NCBI RefSeq assembly: GCF_022763245.1
Contig: NZ_JALEGV010000041.1
Span: forward strand, 543,223 to 607,222
Reading direction: 5' to 3'
Length of the DNA stretch: 64,000 nt
Origin: Oricola sp.
GTDB lineage: Bacteria; Pseudomonadota; Alphaproteobacteria; Rhizobiales; Rhizobiaceae
Shown one piece after another: positions 33,401 through 41,761 of the stretch (the first letter of the stretch is position 1; the number at the start of each line of letters is the position of its first letter). Below the pieces are notes generated by a model, which was not told where the DNA came from, ran no database searches, and worked only from the letters and a program-made list of their open reading frames with translations. Position numbers and translations under genes: made by a program.

Positions 33401-33820
33401 GTGGCTAAACCGGAACTTGGAACCAAGCGCATCTGCCCCGAGACGGGCCGCAAATTCTACGATCTCAACAAGGATCCGATCATCTCTCCCTATACGGGCA
33501 AGAGTTATCCGCTCTCCTTCTTCGACGACACCAAGTCCGAAGTGATCGAGGAAAAGGCCGAAGAAACCGCGGAAGCGTCGGCGGAAGCGGAAGACGAGGA
33601 CGATTCCACGGACGCCGATGTCGTGTCTTTGGAGGATGCGGAAGAGGATGATTCCGGCAAGGACGACAACCTTCCGGATCTCGGCGACAACACCGACGAC
33701 GAAATCGACATCGACGACGACGACGACGACGACACCTTCCTCGCCGACGACGAAGACGAAGACGAGGACGATGTCAGCGGCATCATCGACGTCGGCGGCG
33801 GCGACGACGACGAAAGCTGA
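33401..33820 (+). CDS. TIGR02300-type protein with acidic low-complexity tail
   Basis: 139 aa from a GTG at 33401 with AAGGA 7 nt upstream. The N-terminal 45 residues (VAKPELGTKRICPETGRKFY) match the conserved alphaproteobacterial family known as TIGR02300, of unknown function. The rest is extremely acidic, with runs of Asp/Glu including seven consecutive Asp. The single Cys in ICPETG and the Ser/Tyr at the expected second pair mean the rubredoxin-like zinc knuckle seen in related short proteins is not complete. It stands next to tRNA-Ala. Confidence 0.8.
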   Translation: MAKPELGTKRICPETGRKFYDLNKDPIISPYTGKSYPLSFFDDTKSEVIEEKAEETAEASAEAEDEDDSTDADVVSLEDAEEDDSGKDDNLPDLGDNTDDEIDIDDDDDDDTFLADDEDEDEDDVSGIIDVGGGDDDES

Positions 33821-33840
33821 GAAAAGCGCGTCGCGGGGAC

Positions 33841-33869
33841 TTGATCTTGTCGCGGCGCGAATGTATCTG
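33841..33869 (+). promoter_or_regulatory. Probable tRNA-Ala promoter
   Basis: TTGATC (33841-33846), 17-nt spacer, TATCTG (33864-33869), ending 41 nt before the tRNA gene. The CTTGA-type -35 is usual for stable-RNA promoters of alphaproteobacteria. Visible by pattern only. Confidence 0.4.
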
Positions 33870-33910
33870 ACCGCGGTCCGCAGGCGTCCCAAGCCTGCCG
33901 CGAAACGGAC

Positions 33911-33986
<76 letters not shown>

Positions 33987-33993
33987 AATCTCC

Positions 33994-34012
33994 GGGAAAT
34001 CACTGATTTCCC
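33994..34012. terminator. Hairpin between convergent tRNA-Ala and TRAP operon
   Basis: GGGAAATC-ACT-GATTTCCC is a perfect 8-bp stem 8 nt after the tRNA end. No T-run follows on either strand. Further inverted repeats lie nearby (TCGTTCCG at 34041-34048 with CGGAACGA at 34087-34094; CGCGTC-ATGC-GACGCG at 34056-34071), so this convergent gap is structured and probably ends transcription from one or both sides. Confidence 0.4.
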
Positions 34013-34117
34013 AAATTCCTCACAAGACGTCTTCCCTTGCTCGTTCCGATTGGCGCGCGTCATGCGACGCGGGTCGGTCCATCGAGCGGAACGAATCGCA
34101 GGGTTTCGGTCTCGCCG

Positions 34118-35416
34118 CTAATAGAGAACCGAAGGCAGCCAGAGCGCGATTGCGGGGAACTGAAGCAGCAGTGCGATCAGCACGAGATGCGCGGCCAGGA
34201 ATGGCACGATGCCCGCGAATATCTTCGCCAGTGGTACGTCGGGCAACTGGCCCTTGATGATGAAGGCGTTCAGCCCGACGGGCGGGGTGATCAGCCCCAT
34301 CTCCACGACGATGACCATGATGACGCCGTACCAGACCGGATCGTAGCCCAGGGCTGTGACCACCGGCAGGAAGACGGGGATCGTCACGAGGATGATCGAG
34401 ATGGAATCGAGGAAGCAACCGAGGACGACGTAAAAGGCCAGGATGCAGATGATCACGAGTTGCGGCGAGGGATCTGCCTGCGTGATCGCATCGACAAGCG
34501 CGTGGGGAATGCGCGTCAGCGCCATGAAATAGGAAAAGAACCAGGCACCGACCAGCGCGAACATCAGCATTGACGTGGTGGTCAGCGTCTCCACGAGGCT
34601 GTTGACGAAATCGCGCCATGTGAGGTTGCCGGTCAGGCGCGCAATGACGACGGCGGCAAACGCCGCGACGCCCGCCGCCTCGGTCGGGCTGAACCACCCG
34701 GAATAGATGCCGCCGACCGCGATCGTGAACAGGAAGAGCATCTTCCAGGTCGGCAGGAGGGGCCGCATTCGCTCGCGAATCGGCATCGGCTCGCTGGCGG
34801 GCATCCAGGCCGGGCGGATCCGGGTGATGATGAAGATGACGGCGACGAAGAGCGCGGTGAGCAACACGCCGGGAAGCATGCCGGCGGCGAACAGCGCCGG
34901 CACCGATTCCTGGGCTGCGAGCGCATAGATCACCATGACGCCGGATGGCGGGATCAGGATGCCGAGTGTCCCGCCCGCCGCCACAGAGCCGGCGGCGATG
35001 CGGATATCGTATCCGTATCTGCGCATTTCGGGCACGCAGATCGGCGCGAAGGTTCCGGCCGTCGCGATGGAAGAGCCGCAGATCGACGAAAAGCCGGCGC
35101 AGCCGCCGACGGTGGCGATCGCCAGGCCGCCGCGCCGGCCGGCCGTCAGCGCGTTGGCGGCCGCATATATCTCCTTGGACATTCCGCTCGCGGTCGCAAT
35201 CGATCCGACCAGGATGAAGAGCGGCAGGACGGCGAAGCCATGGCTGGCAAGGGTTTCCGGCGTGACGCCGATCAGATAGACGGTCCGATCCCATCCGGCG
35301 ATCGCCATGTAGCCGCCGAACCCCACCAGCCCCATCGCCGCGCCCAGCGGAAACCGGAGCAGGATAAGGACCGTCAGGACCACGATGCCGGCGATGCCGA
35401 CCTCGAGTGGCGTCAT
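34118..35416 (-). CDS. TRAP transporter large permease (DctM), second system
   Basis: 432 aa, about 12 hydrophobic segments. DctM landmarks: GCAGFSSICGSSIATAGTF, GGTLGILIPPSGVMVIYAL and MGLITPPVGLNAFII. The ATG at 35416 overlaps the dctQ stop as ATGA. It is the last gene of a five-gene minus-strand operon that begins with a carrier protein-thioesterase and an AMP-forming ligase. The substrate is unknown, probably an organic acid as for the family. It is clearly divergent from the hexuronate DctM at 5939-7219. Confidence 0.93.
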   Translation of the reverse strand: MTPLEVGIAGIVVLTVLILLRFPLGAAMGLVGFGGYMAIAGWDRTVYLIGVTPETLASHGFAVLPLFILVGSIATASGMSKEIYAAANALTAGRRGGLAIATVGGCAGFSSICGSSIATAGTFAPICVPEMRRYGYDIRIAAGSVAAGGTLGILIPPSGVMVIYALAAQESVPALFAAGMLPGVLLTALFVAVIFIITRIRPAWMPASEPMPIRERMRPLLPTWKMLFLFTIAVGGIYSGWFSPTEAAGVAAFAAVVIARLTGNLTWRDFVNSLVETLTTTSMLMFALVGAWFFSYFMALTRIPHALVDAITQADPSPQLVIICILAFYVVLGCFLDSISIILVTIPVFLPVVTALGYDPVWYGVIMVIVVEMGLITPPVGLNAFIIKGQLPDVPLAKIFAGIVPFLAAHLVLIALLLQFPAIALWLPSVLY

Positions 35417-35907
35417 GCCCGCTCCCCTTTCCACCGCAACAGTTTCAGGGTCTCGCGCACCAGCAGGAAGGCAGCGCAAAGGGCCGCGACACACAGGGCG
35501 ATGAAGATCGGGCCCAGCTTCACGATCATCGGGATTTCGCGGTCAGGCGTGAATTCGCCATAGCGCACCGTGTCCATCATCGGCGTGTACATGAAGATCG
35601 CGAGCATGGCGGCGAAGACGAGCATCCCGGCAAGCCCGAACACCCGCAAGAGCTGGATTGCCCGGCCCGGCAGCAGGGCATCGACGATCTCCACCGTGAT
35701 TTGACCGTCCTTGAGCAGGGTCCGGGCGATCGGCAGGAATGCGACCGGCGCCATCAGAAGCGCGACGATCTCGTAGGCACCGAAAATGCGCGCGCCGAGA
35801 AGGTTGCCGAGTGTCACGTCGGCGACGATGAGCCCGACCATCGCGACGAGGCAGATCGCCGCGATGAGAACGAGCGCACCCGCCAGGCGTTCGAGAAGCA
35901 AGTTCAC
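35413..35907 (-). CDS. TRAP transporter small permease (DctQ), second system
   Basis: 164 aa from a GTG at 35907, with four hydrophobic segments (about residues 10-30, 42-62, 85-106 and 130-150). The segment FGAYEIVALLMAPVAFLPIA is characteristic of DctQ. It lies between dctP and dctM, overlapping dctM by 4 bp. Confidence 0.88.
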   Translation of the reverse strand: MNLLLERLAGALVLIAAICLVAMVGLIVADVTLGNLLGARIFGAYEIVALLMAPVAFLPIARTLLKDGQITVEIVDALLPGRAIQLLRVFGLAGMLVFAAMLAIFMYTPMMDTVRYGEFTPDREIPMIVKLGPIFIALCVAALCAAFLLVRETLKLLRWKGERA

Positions 35908-35948
35908 GACCGGTCAGAAACCTCGATCAAGTGCGCGACGCCCGGCCT

Positions 35949-36974
35949 TCAGTTCCGCGCCTGGTCCAGCGCGCGGATGCGGTCATAGAGGGCGCGCAAG
36001 TCGGGATGTTCGGCTTCGAGCTCGGAAAGCAATTCGTCATTATAGGCTTCAGACGCCTTTGCGACGGCCTCGACCAGCGCGGCATCCGGCTCGACGGCTT
36101 CAAGGTCGATCGTCTCGACATACTCGTTGACCATCGGGTTTTCCTCGTCATACGCCTTGACGAAATCCGTCGCGCTTTCCGGGCCGCCAAGGTCGTCGAT
36201 GAGCGGTTTCAGGTCGTCTGGAAGATTGTCATAGGTCGTCGGGTTGATCGCCAGGCCGACCAGGAGATGGATCTTGAGCAGCGGGGTCTGGTAGTCGACC
36301 AGGTCTCCGACCTTCAGGGCCCAGACCGTCCCGCGCGAGGCGTGCAGACCGTCGAGCGAATTCTTCTGCAGCCCCTCGGCGACTTCGCCGGCCGGAATGC
36401 TGATCGGGTCGGCGCCGACCGCGCGCAGCACCGCCTGGCCCGACTTGCTGGTCACCCGTATCCGCTTGCCCTTGATGTCCTCCAACGTGCGCACCGGTGC
36501 GTTGGTCGTGAACAGCCGGTCCTGCGAAAGGGCGGCGAGCCACAACATGCGGACACCCTCATATTCCGGATAGAGCGCCTCTTCCGCAACCTCCTGCACC
36601 GTGCTCGTCGAATCCGCATCGGTCCTGGCGTTGGCGAGTATGTTCGGAAGGGCGAACAGGTCGGTCTTCGTGAAACGGCCCGGCGTATAGGAGGTCACGA
36701 ACATCGCGATGTCGGCGACGCCGGTCCGGACCAGGTCGTAATGTTTCGGGGCCGGCCCCATGGACGATCCGTGGAAGACCTCGGCCTTGATCCTGCCGCC
36801 CGAACGCTCTTCCAGTTGCTTGGCGTAGGTGTCGAGCGCCCGGCCCATGCCGCCGGAAGCGGAGGCGAAATTGGCCAGGCGCAAGGTGATGGTGTCCTGT
36901 GCCTGCGCGGCGGCGCCAACAAGGGAGATCGCCGCGGCGAACGCTAACGTCACGAGACGGGGAAGGTTTTTCAT
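35949..36974 (-). CDS. TRAP transporter substrate-binding protein (DctP), second system
   Basis: 341 aa periplasmic receptor with a Sec signal peptide (LVTLAFAAAISLVGAAAQAQ). The conserved Arg of the ligand site lies in GKRIRVTSKSGQAVLRAVG; QKNSLDGLHASRGTV occupies the position of the usual helix before the second domain. GGAG stands 11 nt before the ATG. It follows the ligase gene after 38 nt and precedes dctQ by 41 nt. Ligand unknown; the neighbouring ligase suggests a carboxylic acid that is then activated as an adenylate. Confidence 0.9.
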   Translation of the reverse strand: MKNLPRLVTLAFAAAISLVGAAAQAQDTITLRLANFASASGGMGRALDTYAKQLEERSGGRIKAEVFHGSSMGPAPKHYDLVRTGVADIAMFVTSYTPGRFTKTDLFALPNILANARTDADSTSTVQEVAEEALYPEYEGVRMLWLAALSQDRLFTTNAPVRTLEDIKGKRIRVTSKSGQAVLRAVGADPISIPAGEVAEGLQKNSLDGLHASRGTVWALKVGDLVDYQTPLLKIHLLVGLAINPTTYDNLPDDLKPLIDDLGGPESATDFVKAYDEENPMVNEYVETIDLEAVEPDAALVEAVAKASEAYNDELLSELEAEHPDLRALYDRIRALDQARN

Positions 36975-37012
36975 CGCTTGTGAGACTCCAGTTCGAAGGG
37001 TGGATTGCGTGG

Positions 37013-38491
37013 TCAGGATTCGACCGGTGACAGCGTTTCGACGAGAACGCGCTTCAGTACCTTTCCCGCATCGTTTCTCGGCAGGCTTGCGACGATGTGG
37101 ATGACGTCGGGGCGCTTGTCCGCGACCAGGCTGGCATGGACCTGGCCGCTCAGCGTCTCCAGCGTCACGCCGGGCTTGACCGTGACGAACAAGGCCAGAC
37201 GCTCGGCCTGCTCCTCGTCGCGGAAGCCCACCGCGGCGGCCTCCATGATCGCGTCCAGGCGCTCCAGCGTGCTCTCGATTTCGCGCGGGAAGATGTTCAC
37301 GCCCTTCCGAACGATCATGTCTGACGCGCGCCCCGTCAGGGTGAGGAAACCCTCTTCGTCGAGAACGCCCAGATCTCCGGGGATCGCCCAGCCGTCGATC
37401 AAGCGGTCGGACAGTTCGCGACGCTCTCCGATGATGCCGTCGGCGATCGTGGGGTTGCGCACGCCGATCAGGCCGGGTTCGCCGCGCGGCAGTTCGTTGC
37501 CCTCCATGTCGGTGATCCTGACGAGCCCGTGCCTGTTCGGCCGACCTACCGATTCCGGCTTCTGGAGGATGTCCTCTCCGTAGAGCGACGAAACGATGCC
37601 GCAGTAGCTCGACCCGTAGGAAATGCGCACCTCACGGGAAAGCTCCCTGTAGGCCCGGACGATGGTCTCGGCGGGGAACGTGCCGCCGGCGCCTCCGAGA
37701 GCCGTGAGATTTGGAAACATCGGCTCGGTGCGGCCGCTCGACAGTTCCAGTAGGCCGAAGAGTTGCGGAGGGACGACAAATGTCTGCCGGGCTTTGCGGG
37801 AGAGGAACTCGTCGGCAATCTCTTCTGCAGAGGAAATCGGCGGCATGATGTAGGTCGGGCTGCCGTCGAGAATCTGCGAGATGTTCCTCATGATCCCGCC
37901 CGCGTAGAACAGCGGCACCGCGTGAACCATCAGCCCGCGGCCGGAGCCGAGATAGTACTGCGAATAGGTCCAGTGCAGGCGCATCGCCGTCTCGTGATTG
38001 AACACCACGCCGACGGGCGTCCCGGTCGTGCCGGACGAGCGAATGATGAAGGCGGGATGCGCCTCGGCGGGCCGAAAGAGGATGTCGTCGCTTTCCGCCA
38101 TCACCGTATCGAGGAGGCTGTCGCCGGTAGCGACCGACAGATATTCGCCGTCCCTGGCGGACGCGCGCGGCTCCACGATCGCGCGGACGTTGAAGGACTG
38201 CGCCAGGGCCGCCTTCTCCTGCCGCCTTGCCCGGAAGTCGACCATCATGCCGGTCGCGCCGACCAGCCATGTTGCCAGGAGGACGATCAGGGCCTGGTCC
38301 GGCTTCGGCAGCGCAATCGCGACGCGATCGCCCGGCACGACGCCGTGCCTGCCGAGATGCCGTGCGGTCCTGTTCGCGCTTCTTACGAGTTCGGCATAGG
38401 TGAAGCTGGAGCTTGGGGTTGCGATCGCTTCGCGGTCAGGTGCCGACGCGGCGATTCCCATGATGCTGTCGATCAGGTTGAAATTGCTCAT
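37013..38491 (-). CDS. Stand-alone AMP-forming ligase (ANL superfamily adenylation enzyme)
   Basis: 492 aa. ANL core motifs are in order: A3 RSSGTTGTPVGVV (151-163), A5 ISYGSSYCG (290-298), A7 PGDLGVLDEEGFLTLTGRAS (371-390), hinge region DMIVRKGVNIFPREIE and A10 NDAGKVLKR with catalytic Lys477. The A3 motif has Val where Lys is usual, and A5 has YGSSYCG instead of YGxTE, so substrate and nucleotide contacts may be unusual. It overlaps the carrier-thioesterase stop codon by 4 bp (ATGA), implying the two proteins work together: the ligase would adenylate an acid and load it on the carrier Ser. It could also be an acyl-CoA synthetase. Confidence 0.85.
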   Translation of the reverse strand: MSNFNLIDSIMGIAASAPDREAIATPSSSFTYAELVRSANRTARHLGRHGVVPGDRVAIALPKPDQALIVLLATWLVGATGMMVDFRARRQEKAALAQSFNVRAIVEPRASARDGEYLSVATGDSLLDTVMAESDDILFRPAEAHPAFIIRSSGTTGTPVGVVFNHETAMRLHWTYSQYYLGSGRGLMVHAVPLFYAGGIMRNISQILDGSPTYIMPPISSAEEIADEFLSRKARQTFVVPPQLFGLLELSSGRTEPMFPNLTALGGAGGTFPAETIVRAYRELSREVRISYGSSYCGIVSSLYGEDILQKPESVGRPNRHGLVRITDMEGNELPRGEPGLIGVRNPTIADGIIGERRELSDRLIDGWAIPGDLGVLDEEGFLTLTGRASDMIVRKGVNIFPREIESTLERLDAIMEAAAVGFRDEEQAERLALFVTVKPGVTLETLSGQVHASLVADKRPDVIHIVASLPRNDAGKVLKRVLVETLSPVES

Positions 38492-39906
38492 GTCGCGTAT
38501 TGCCGTTCTTCATCGGCTGCCGGGGCGAGATCGACGCGCAATTGATCCACCTGACGCGCGAGGACGTCCGGGTCCTCCCCGTCGATCAGTCTCTGCAGGA
38601 TGCGCGCCGTGACCGGAGATCTCACCGCCTGCGCGTGGTTTTCGCCGGAGACGATGATCTTCCTGTTGGGCAGCGTCCGGTTGATCGGGAAATCCGGGTC
38701 CGTCATGGCCCGGTTCAGCTTCTCGTTGCCGATGATGATCACGGGATGATCGGACGGTTTGACGACGTGGGCACGGAATGCGTGTTTGAGCATCACCCGC
38801 GTCAAGGCCCCGTGTTCGCTGCGGGACTGCTCGACCAGCTTTGGATCGACATCTGTCCTGTCGCGCCTGACGGGCGCGCGGCCGAGCAGGCGCTTGACGA
38901 AGCGCTTGGCGCTGGGGCGCTGGTTGGCGGCATCGAGATATCTGCGAACGATGAAATCCCGGACCCGCTCGTTTCTGATCGCTTCCGGACTTCTTTCCTC
39001 GATGAAGACGCCGGTATTCGCGAAGACATAGAGCTTGCTCACCAGGCTGATGGTCTCGTCGGCAATCCGGTTCAAGACGCCGGAAGGAACCGGGAGCGTC
39101 AAGCGCGAAAGCTGGACCGTCCGATACGCGTCCTTCTGCGTCTTCTGGATCACCGGATCGATCAGGATCACCTTGTCGGGCTTGATACCCTCGGCCTCCA
39201 TCAGCCGGACCATTTCAACAGCGATCCACCCCCCGGCGCACAGGGCTCCCAGGATCCAAGGTCCGTTCGGCCGGACATCCAGCATCATCCGCAGATAGGC
39301 CTCTGCGATATCCTCGACCCGGCCAAGCGGCTCGGCGGCGCCGTCGAAGCCGACGGCGTGAAAGATGTAGATCGGCTGCTGCGGGTCGATCGCCGCGCGG
39401 AATTCGGGCCGCAGGAACGCCATGCCGGCATTTCCGTGGACGAGGAAGATCGGCGTCTTGTTTCCCTCGGCGTTGATGCTGGTCAGATTGCCGGGGAGTT
39501 CCGACGGGGCCTTGCCCTGAAGTCCGGCAACCAGCACGGCCAACTTGCGCGGCGTGTTGATGTCCAGCAACTGGCTCTGCTTGAACGCGATGTTGAAGGT
39601 CGAACCCAGTGCGATCGCAAGGCCCTCCGCGACCAGCGAGTCTCCGCCGAGTTCAAAAAAATCGTCTTCGACGCCAACGCGGTCGAGCTCGAAGATGTCC
39701 GCCCAGATCTCCGTCAGTTTCTGTTCAAGAGTGCTGGACGGAGGGACGTATTCATCGAGATCAAGGAAATCCCTAGGCTTGCGCTGACCCAATTGCCAAT
39801 CCCCGAATCTCACCTCGAACTTTGCGTCAGGAAAGGCATACAATGCGAAGCGCTTCGTGCCAAGAAAAGTCCTTTTGACCGCAAGGGGAGCAAGTCGCGT
39901 CAGCAC
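38488..39906 (-). CDS. Peptidyl carrier protein-thioesterase didomain (NRPS-like) with Cys nucleophile
   Basis: 472 aa. Residues 55-130 form a phosphopantetheine carrier domain, with DDFFELGGDSL holding attachment Ser90. A type I thioesterase/alpha-beta hydrolase follows (about 150-440): oxyanion strand IFLVHGNAG, nucleophile elbow ILGALCAGGW with Cys223 where Ser is usual, Asp250 in VILIDP, and His424 in GENHAQ, so the triad is complete with Cys. The first 50 residues match nothing I know. There is no adenylation or condensation domain. The GTG start at 39906 has a poor ribosome site; an in-frame stop lies just upstream. It overlaps the ligase gene by ATGA and heads the operon with the second TRAP system. 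Confidence 0.82.
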   Translation of the reverse strand: MLTRLAPLAVKRTFLGTKRFALYAFPDAKFEVRFGDWQLGQRKPRDFLDLDEYVPPSSTLEQKLTEIWADIFELDRVGVEDDFFELGGDSLVAEGLAIALGSTFNIAFKQSQLLDINTPRKLAVLVAGLQGKAPSELPGNLTSINAEGNKTPIFLVHGNAGMAFLRPEFRAAIDPQQPIYIFHAVGFDGAAEPLGRVEDIAEAYLRMMLDVRPNGPWILGALCAGGWIAVEMVRLMEAEGIKPDKVILIDPVIQKTQKDAYRTVQLSRLTLPVPSGVLNRIADETISLVSKLYVFANTGVFIEERSPEAIRNERVRDFIVRRYLDAANQRPSAKRFVKRLLGRAPVRRDRTDVDPKLVEQSRSEHGALTRVMLKHAFRAHVVKPSDHPVIIIGNEKLNRAMTDPDFPINRTLPNRKIIVSGENHAQAVRSPVTARILQRLIDGEDPDVLARQVDQLRVDLAPAADEERQYAT

Positions 39907-40023
39907 ATCTTTGGTTCAACCGTGTGCCCCAGACGCAATATCACCGCTGTATGCGGCGCGCGGGCTCTCCTTTGGGGCAATGCGAGAACTTCGACGGAAA
40001 CTTGGCGATCTCGACCGGAAAGT

Positions 40024-41619
40024 TCAGTCGATCAGGAGATATCTGAACCAGAGAGGGCCGGAAGGGTAGGACAGCGTCACCGGTATGGACGAGCGTCCGT
40101 AGCTTTTCGCCGACTCGATTGCCTTGAAGATATCGTCGGCAGAGGCGACGGTCTTTTCGTTGACCTGGAACATCTCCACGCCAGACCGAATGCCGGCGTT
40201 TGCGGCTGCGCTGCCTGATGCGACCGCGGTGACGAGAACGCCGCGGCCATCTCCAAACGGCAGCACCGTCAAGCCATACCCGGCGAGCGCGATCTCGGGC
40301 GGTGTGGACTCGGTGTCTTCGCCGTCTTCAGTTTTCAGGACGGCGTAGCTGTAGCGATCATGATGCTCGACCAGAAGCGCCACGGCCCTTCTGCCTGAAG
40401 CCGCGACAGCGCCCAAGCTCTCTTCGATGTCGGCAGCCGAAGCCACGTCCTCGCGATCGACGCTGACAATCCGCGATCCGGCGGTGATTTCGGCATCGTC
40501 TGCGGCGCTGCCAGGCTGCACGCCGATGACGCGAACGCCGTAGCCTTTCTCGTCCGGCGTGACCATCAGGCCGTATTCGGCAAGCGTCGTCCTGCGCTTC
40601 CTTTCGGGTTCTGTCGGCTCGGGTTCCGGCTTTGCCATCGCTTCTTCGCTCTTGGAGAGCGATTCGATCCGTCGCCTCGCCAGCGCGTCGTAGAAGGCGT
40701 TCTTCTCGCCGAATTGTTCGCGAAACGCTTCGAGCAGGCTGATGTCGTCCGTCTGTTCCACGATGGCCCATGCCGCGACGACCGTGTCGGCGGACACGCT
40801 CTCCTCCGGCGTCTCGTCGACGGCGGCAGGCACGCCGGGCTCCGGCTCGATCAGGAATATCGGCCGGCCCGGCAGCGAACTGTATTCCGCGGGTTTCTGG
40901 GTGCCCGTGCTCTGCAAGACGTCCTCGCGCACCTTGCCGAACATGAACCGGATATCGAGGCCCGGTTCCCCGATATGCTTCAGGAGGGCCCGGGCGTAGG
41001 GGCTGTTTCGCCCGGAGCCGTCGTCCGCCGTCGTGCCGGCCGCCGCCGAATAGGCGATCAGCATGTTGCCGGAGGCCGGCTCGACGCGGGAAAACCCCCT
41101 GCCGACCGAACGCTTCTGCGAGGTCATTTCCATGGTCTGCGCAAACGGGTTGTCGCGGCAGGCGTCGAGGATGAGAAGCTTGAGCCCCTCGACATCCGCG
41201 ATGGCCTGGGTGAGCTGCGCGATCTCGAAGGCCTCGTAGGGCAGGTCGCGATCCGTCGCCAGTTCCGCGTCGGTCGGGATCAGGTAGTTGCGCCCGCCTA
41301 CCTCCATGCCGTGCCCGGCGAAATAGATGACGGCGATGTCCGCGCCCGCGGCCTTGCGACTGAACTCCCGCAACGCCCGGCGCATGCCGGCAAAGGTCAG
41401 GTCATGGTGCAGATCGACGTCGAAGTTCAGCCCCTCGAAGGCCGTCGCCAGATCGTCGGCGTCGTTGACGGGGTTGTTGAGCCGGATCTCGTTGCTGTAG
41501 GCGGCGTTGCCGATGATCAGCGCGACGCGGCCTTTCGCCAGGCCGGGGGAGGCCACCAGCAAGCAGACCGCGAGGGCGGCGAAAAGAACCAGGATCTGCG
41601 GTCTTGCGCGTGTCGGCAT
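40024..41619 (-). CDS. Exported caspase-family (peptidase C14) protein with two PDZ domains
   Basis: 531 aa. A Sec signal or anchor (ILVLFAALAVCLLVASPGLA) precedes a caspase-like domain (about 30-258) with catalytic His103 in YFAGHGMEV and Cys154 in LILDACRDNPF. A Glu/Pro-rich linker follows, then two PDZ-like domains (about 340-415 and 435-515; YGVRVIGVQPGSAADDAEIT and GRGVLVTAVASGSAAANAGI). The enzyme should act in the periplasm; bacterial relatives prefer basic residues at the cut site. The ATG at 41619 has GGGGAG 6 nt upstream. It is 117 nt upstream of the carrier-thioesterase gene on the same strand, perhaps co-transcribed. Target unknown. Confidence 0.85.
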   Translation of the reverse strand: MPTRARPQILVLFAALAVCLLVASPGLAKGRVALIIGNAAYSNEIRLNNPVNDADDLATAFEGLNFDVDLHHDLTFAGMRRALREFSRKAAGADIAVIYFAGHGMEVGGRNYLIPTDAELATDRDLPYEAFEIAQLTQAIADVEGLKLLILDACRDNPFAQTMEMTSQKRSVGRGFSRVEPASGNMLIAYSAAAGTTADDGSGRNSPYARALLKHIGEPGLDIRFMFGKVREDVLQSTGTQKPAEYSSLPGRPIFLIEPEPGVPAAVDETPEESVSADTVVAAWAIVEQTDDISLLEAFREQFGEKNAFYDALARRRIESLSKSEEAMAKPEPEPTEPERKRRTTLAEYGLMVTPDEKGYGVRVIGVQPGSAADDAEITAGSRIVSVDREDVASAADIEESLGAVAASGRRAVALLVEHHDRYSYAVLKTEDGEDTESTPPEIALAGYGLTVLPFGDGRGVLVTAVASGSAAANAGIRSGVEMFQVNEKTVASADDIFKAIESAKSYGRSSIPVTLSYPSGPLWFRYLLID

Positions 41620-41761
41620 CGAGCACTCCCCAACCCTTGCGGACGGCCCGCGATCTGAAGCCGAACCGATGGACCGGACCCAACCCTAGCGTGCGCTCCC
41701 GGCTTCAACAAGCGGCCGGGTCGGTCGGGCATCTCCGGCTGCGGTCGGGGAGGCGCGGGAC

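Noticed and set aside
40024-41619. Caspase as effector of an anti-phage defence system
   Set aside because: It has an export signal and PDZ domains, and no sensor, gasdermin, CRISPR or NTPase partner is adjacent.
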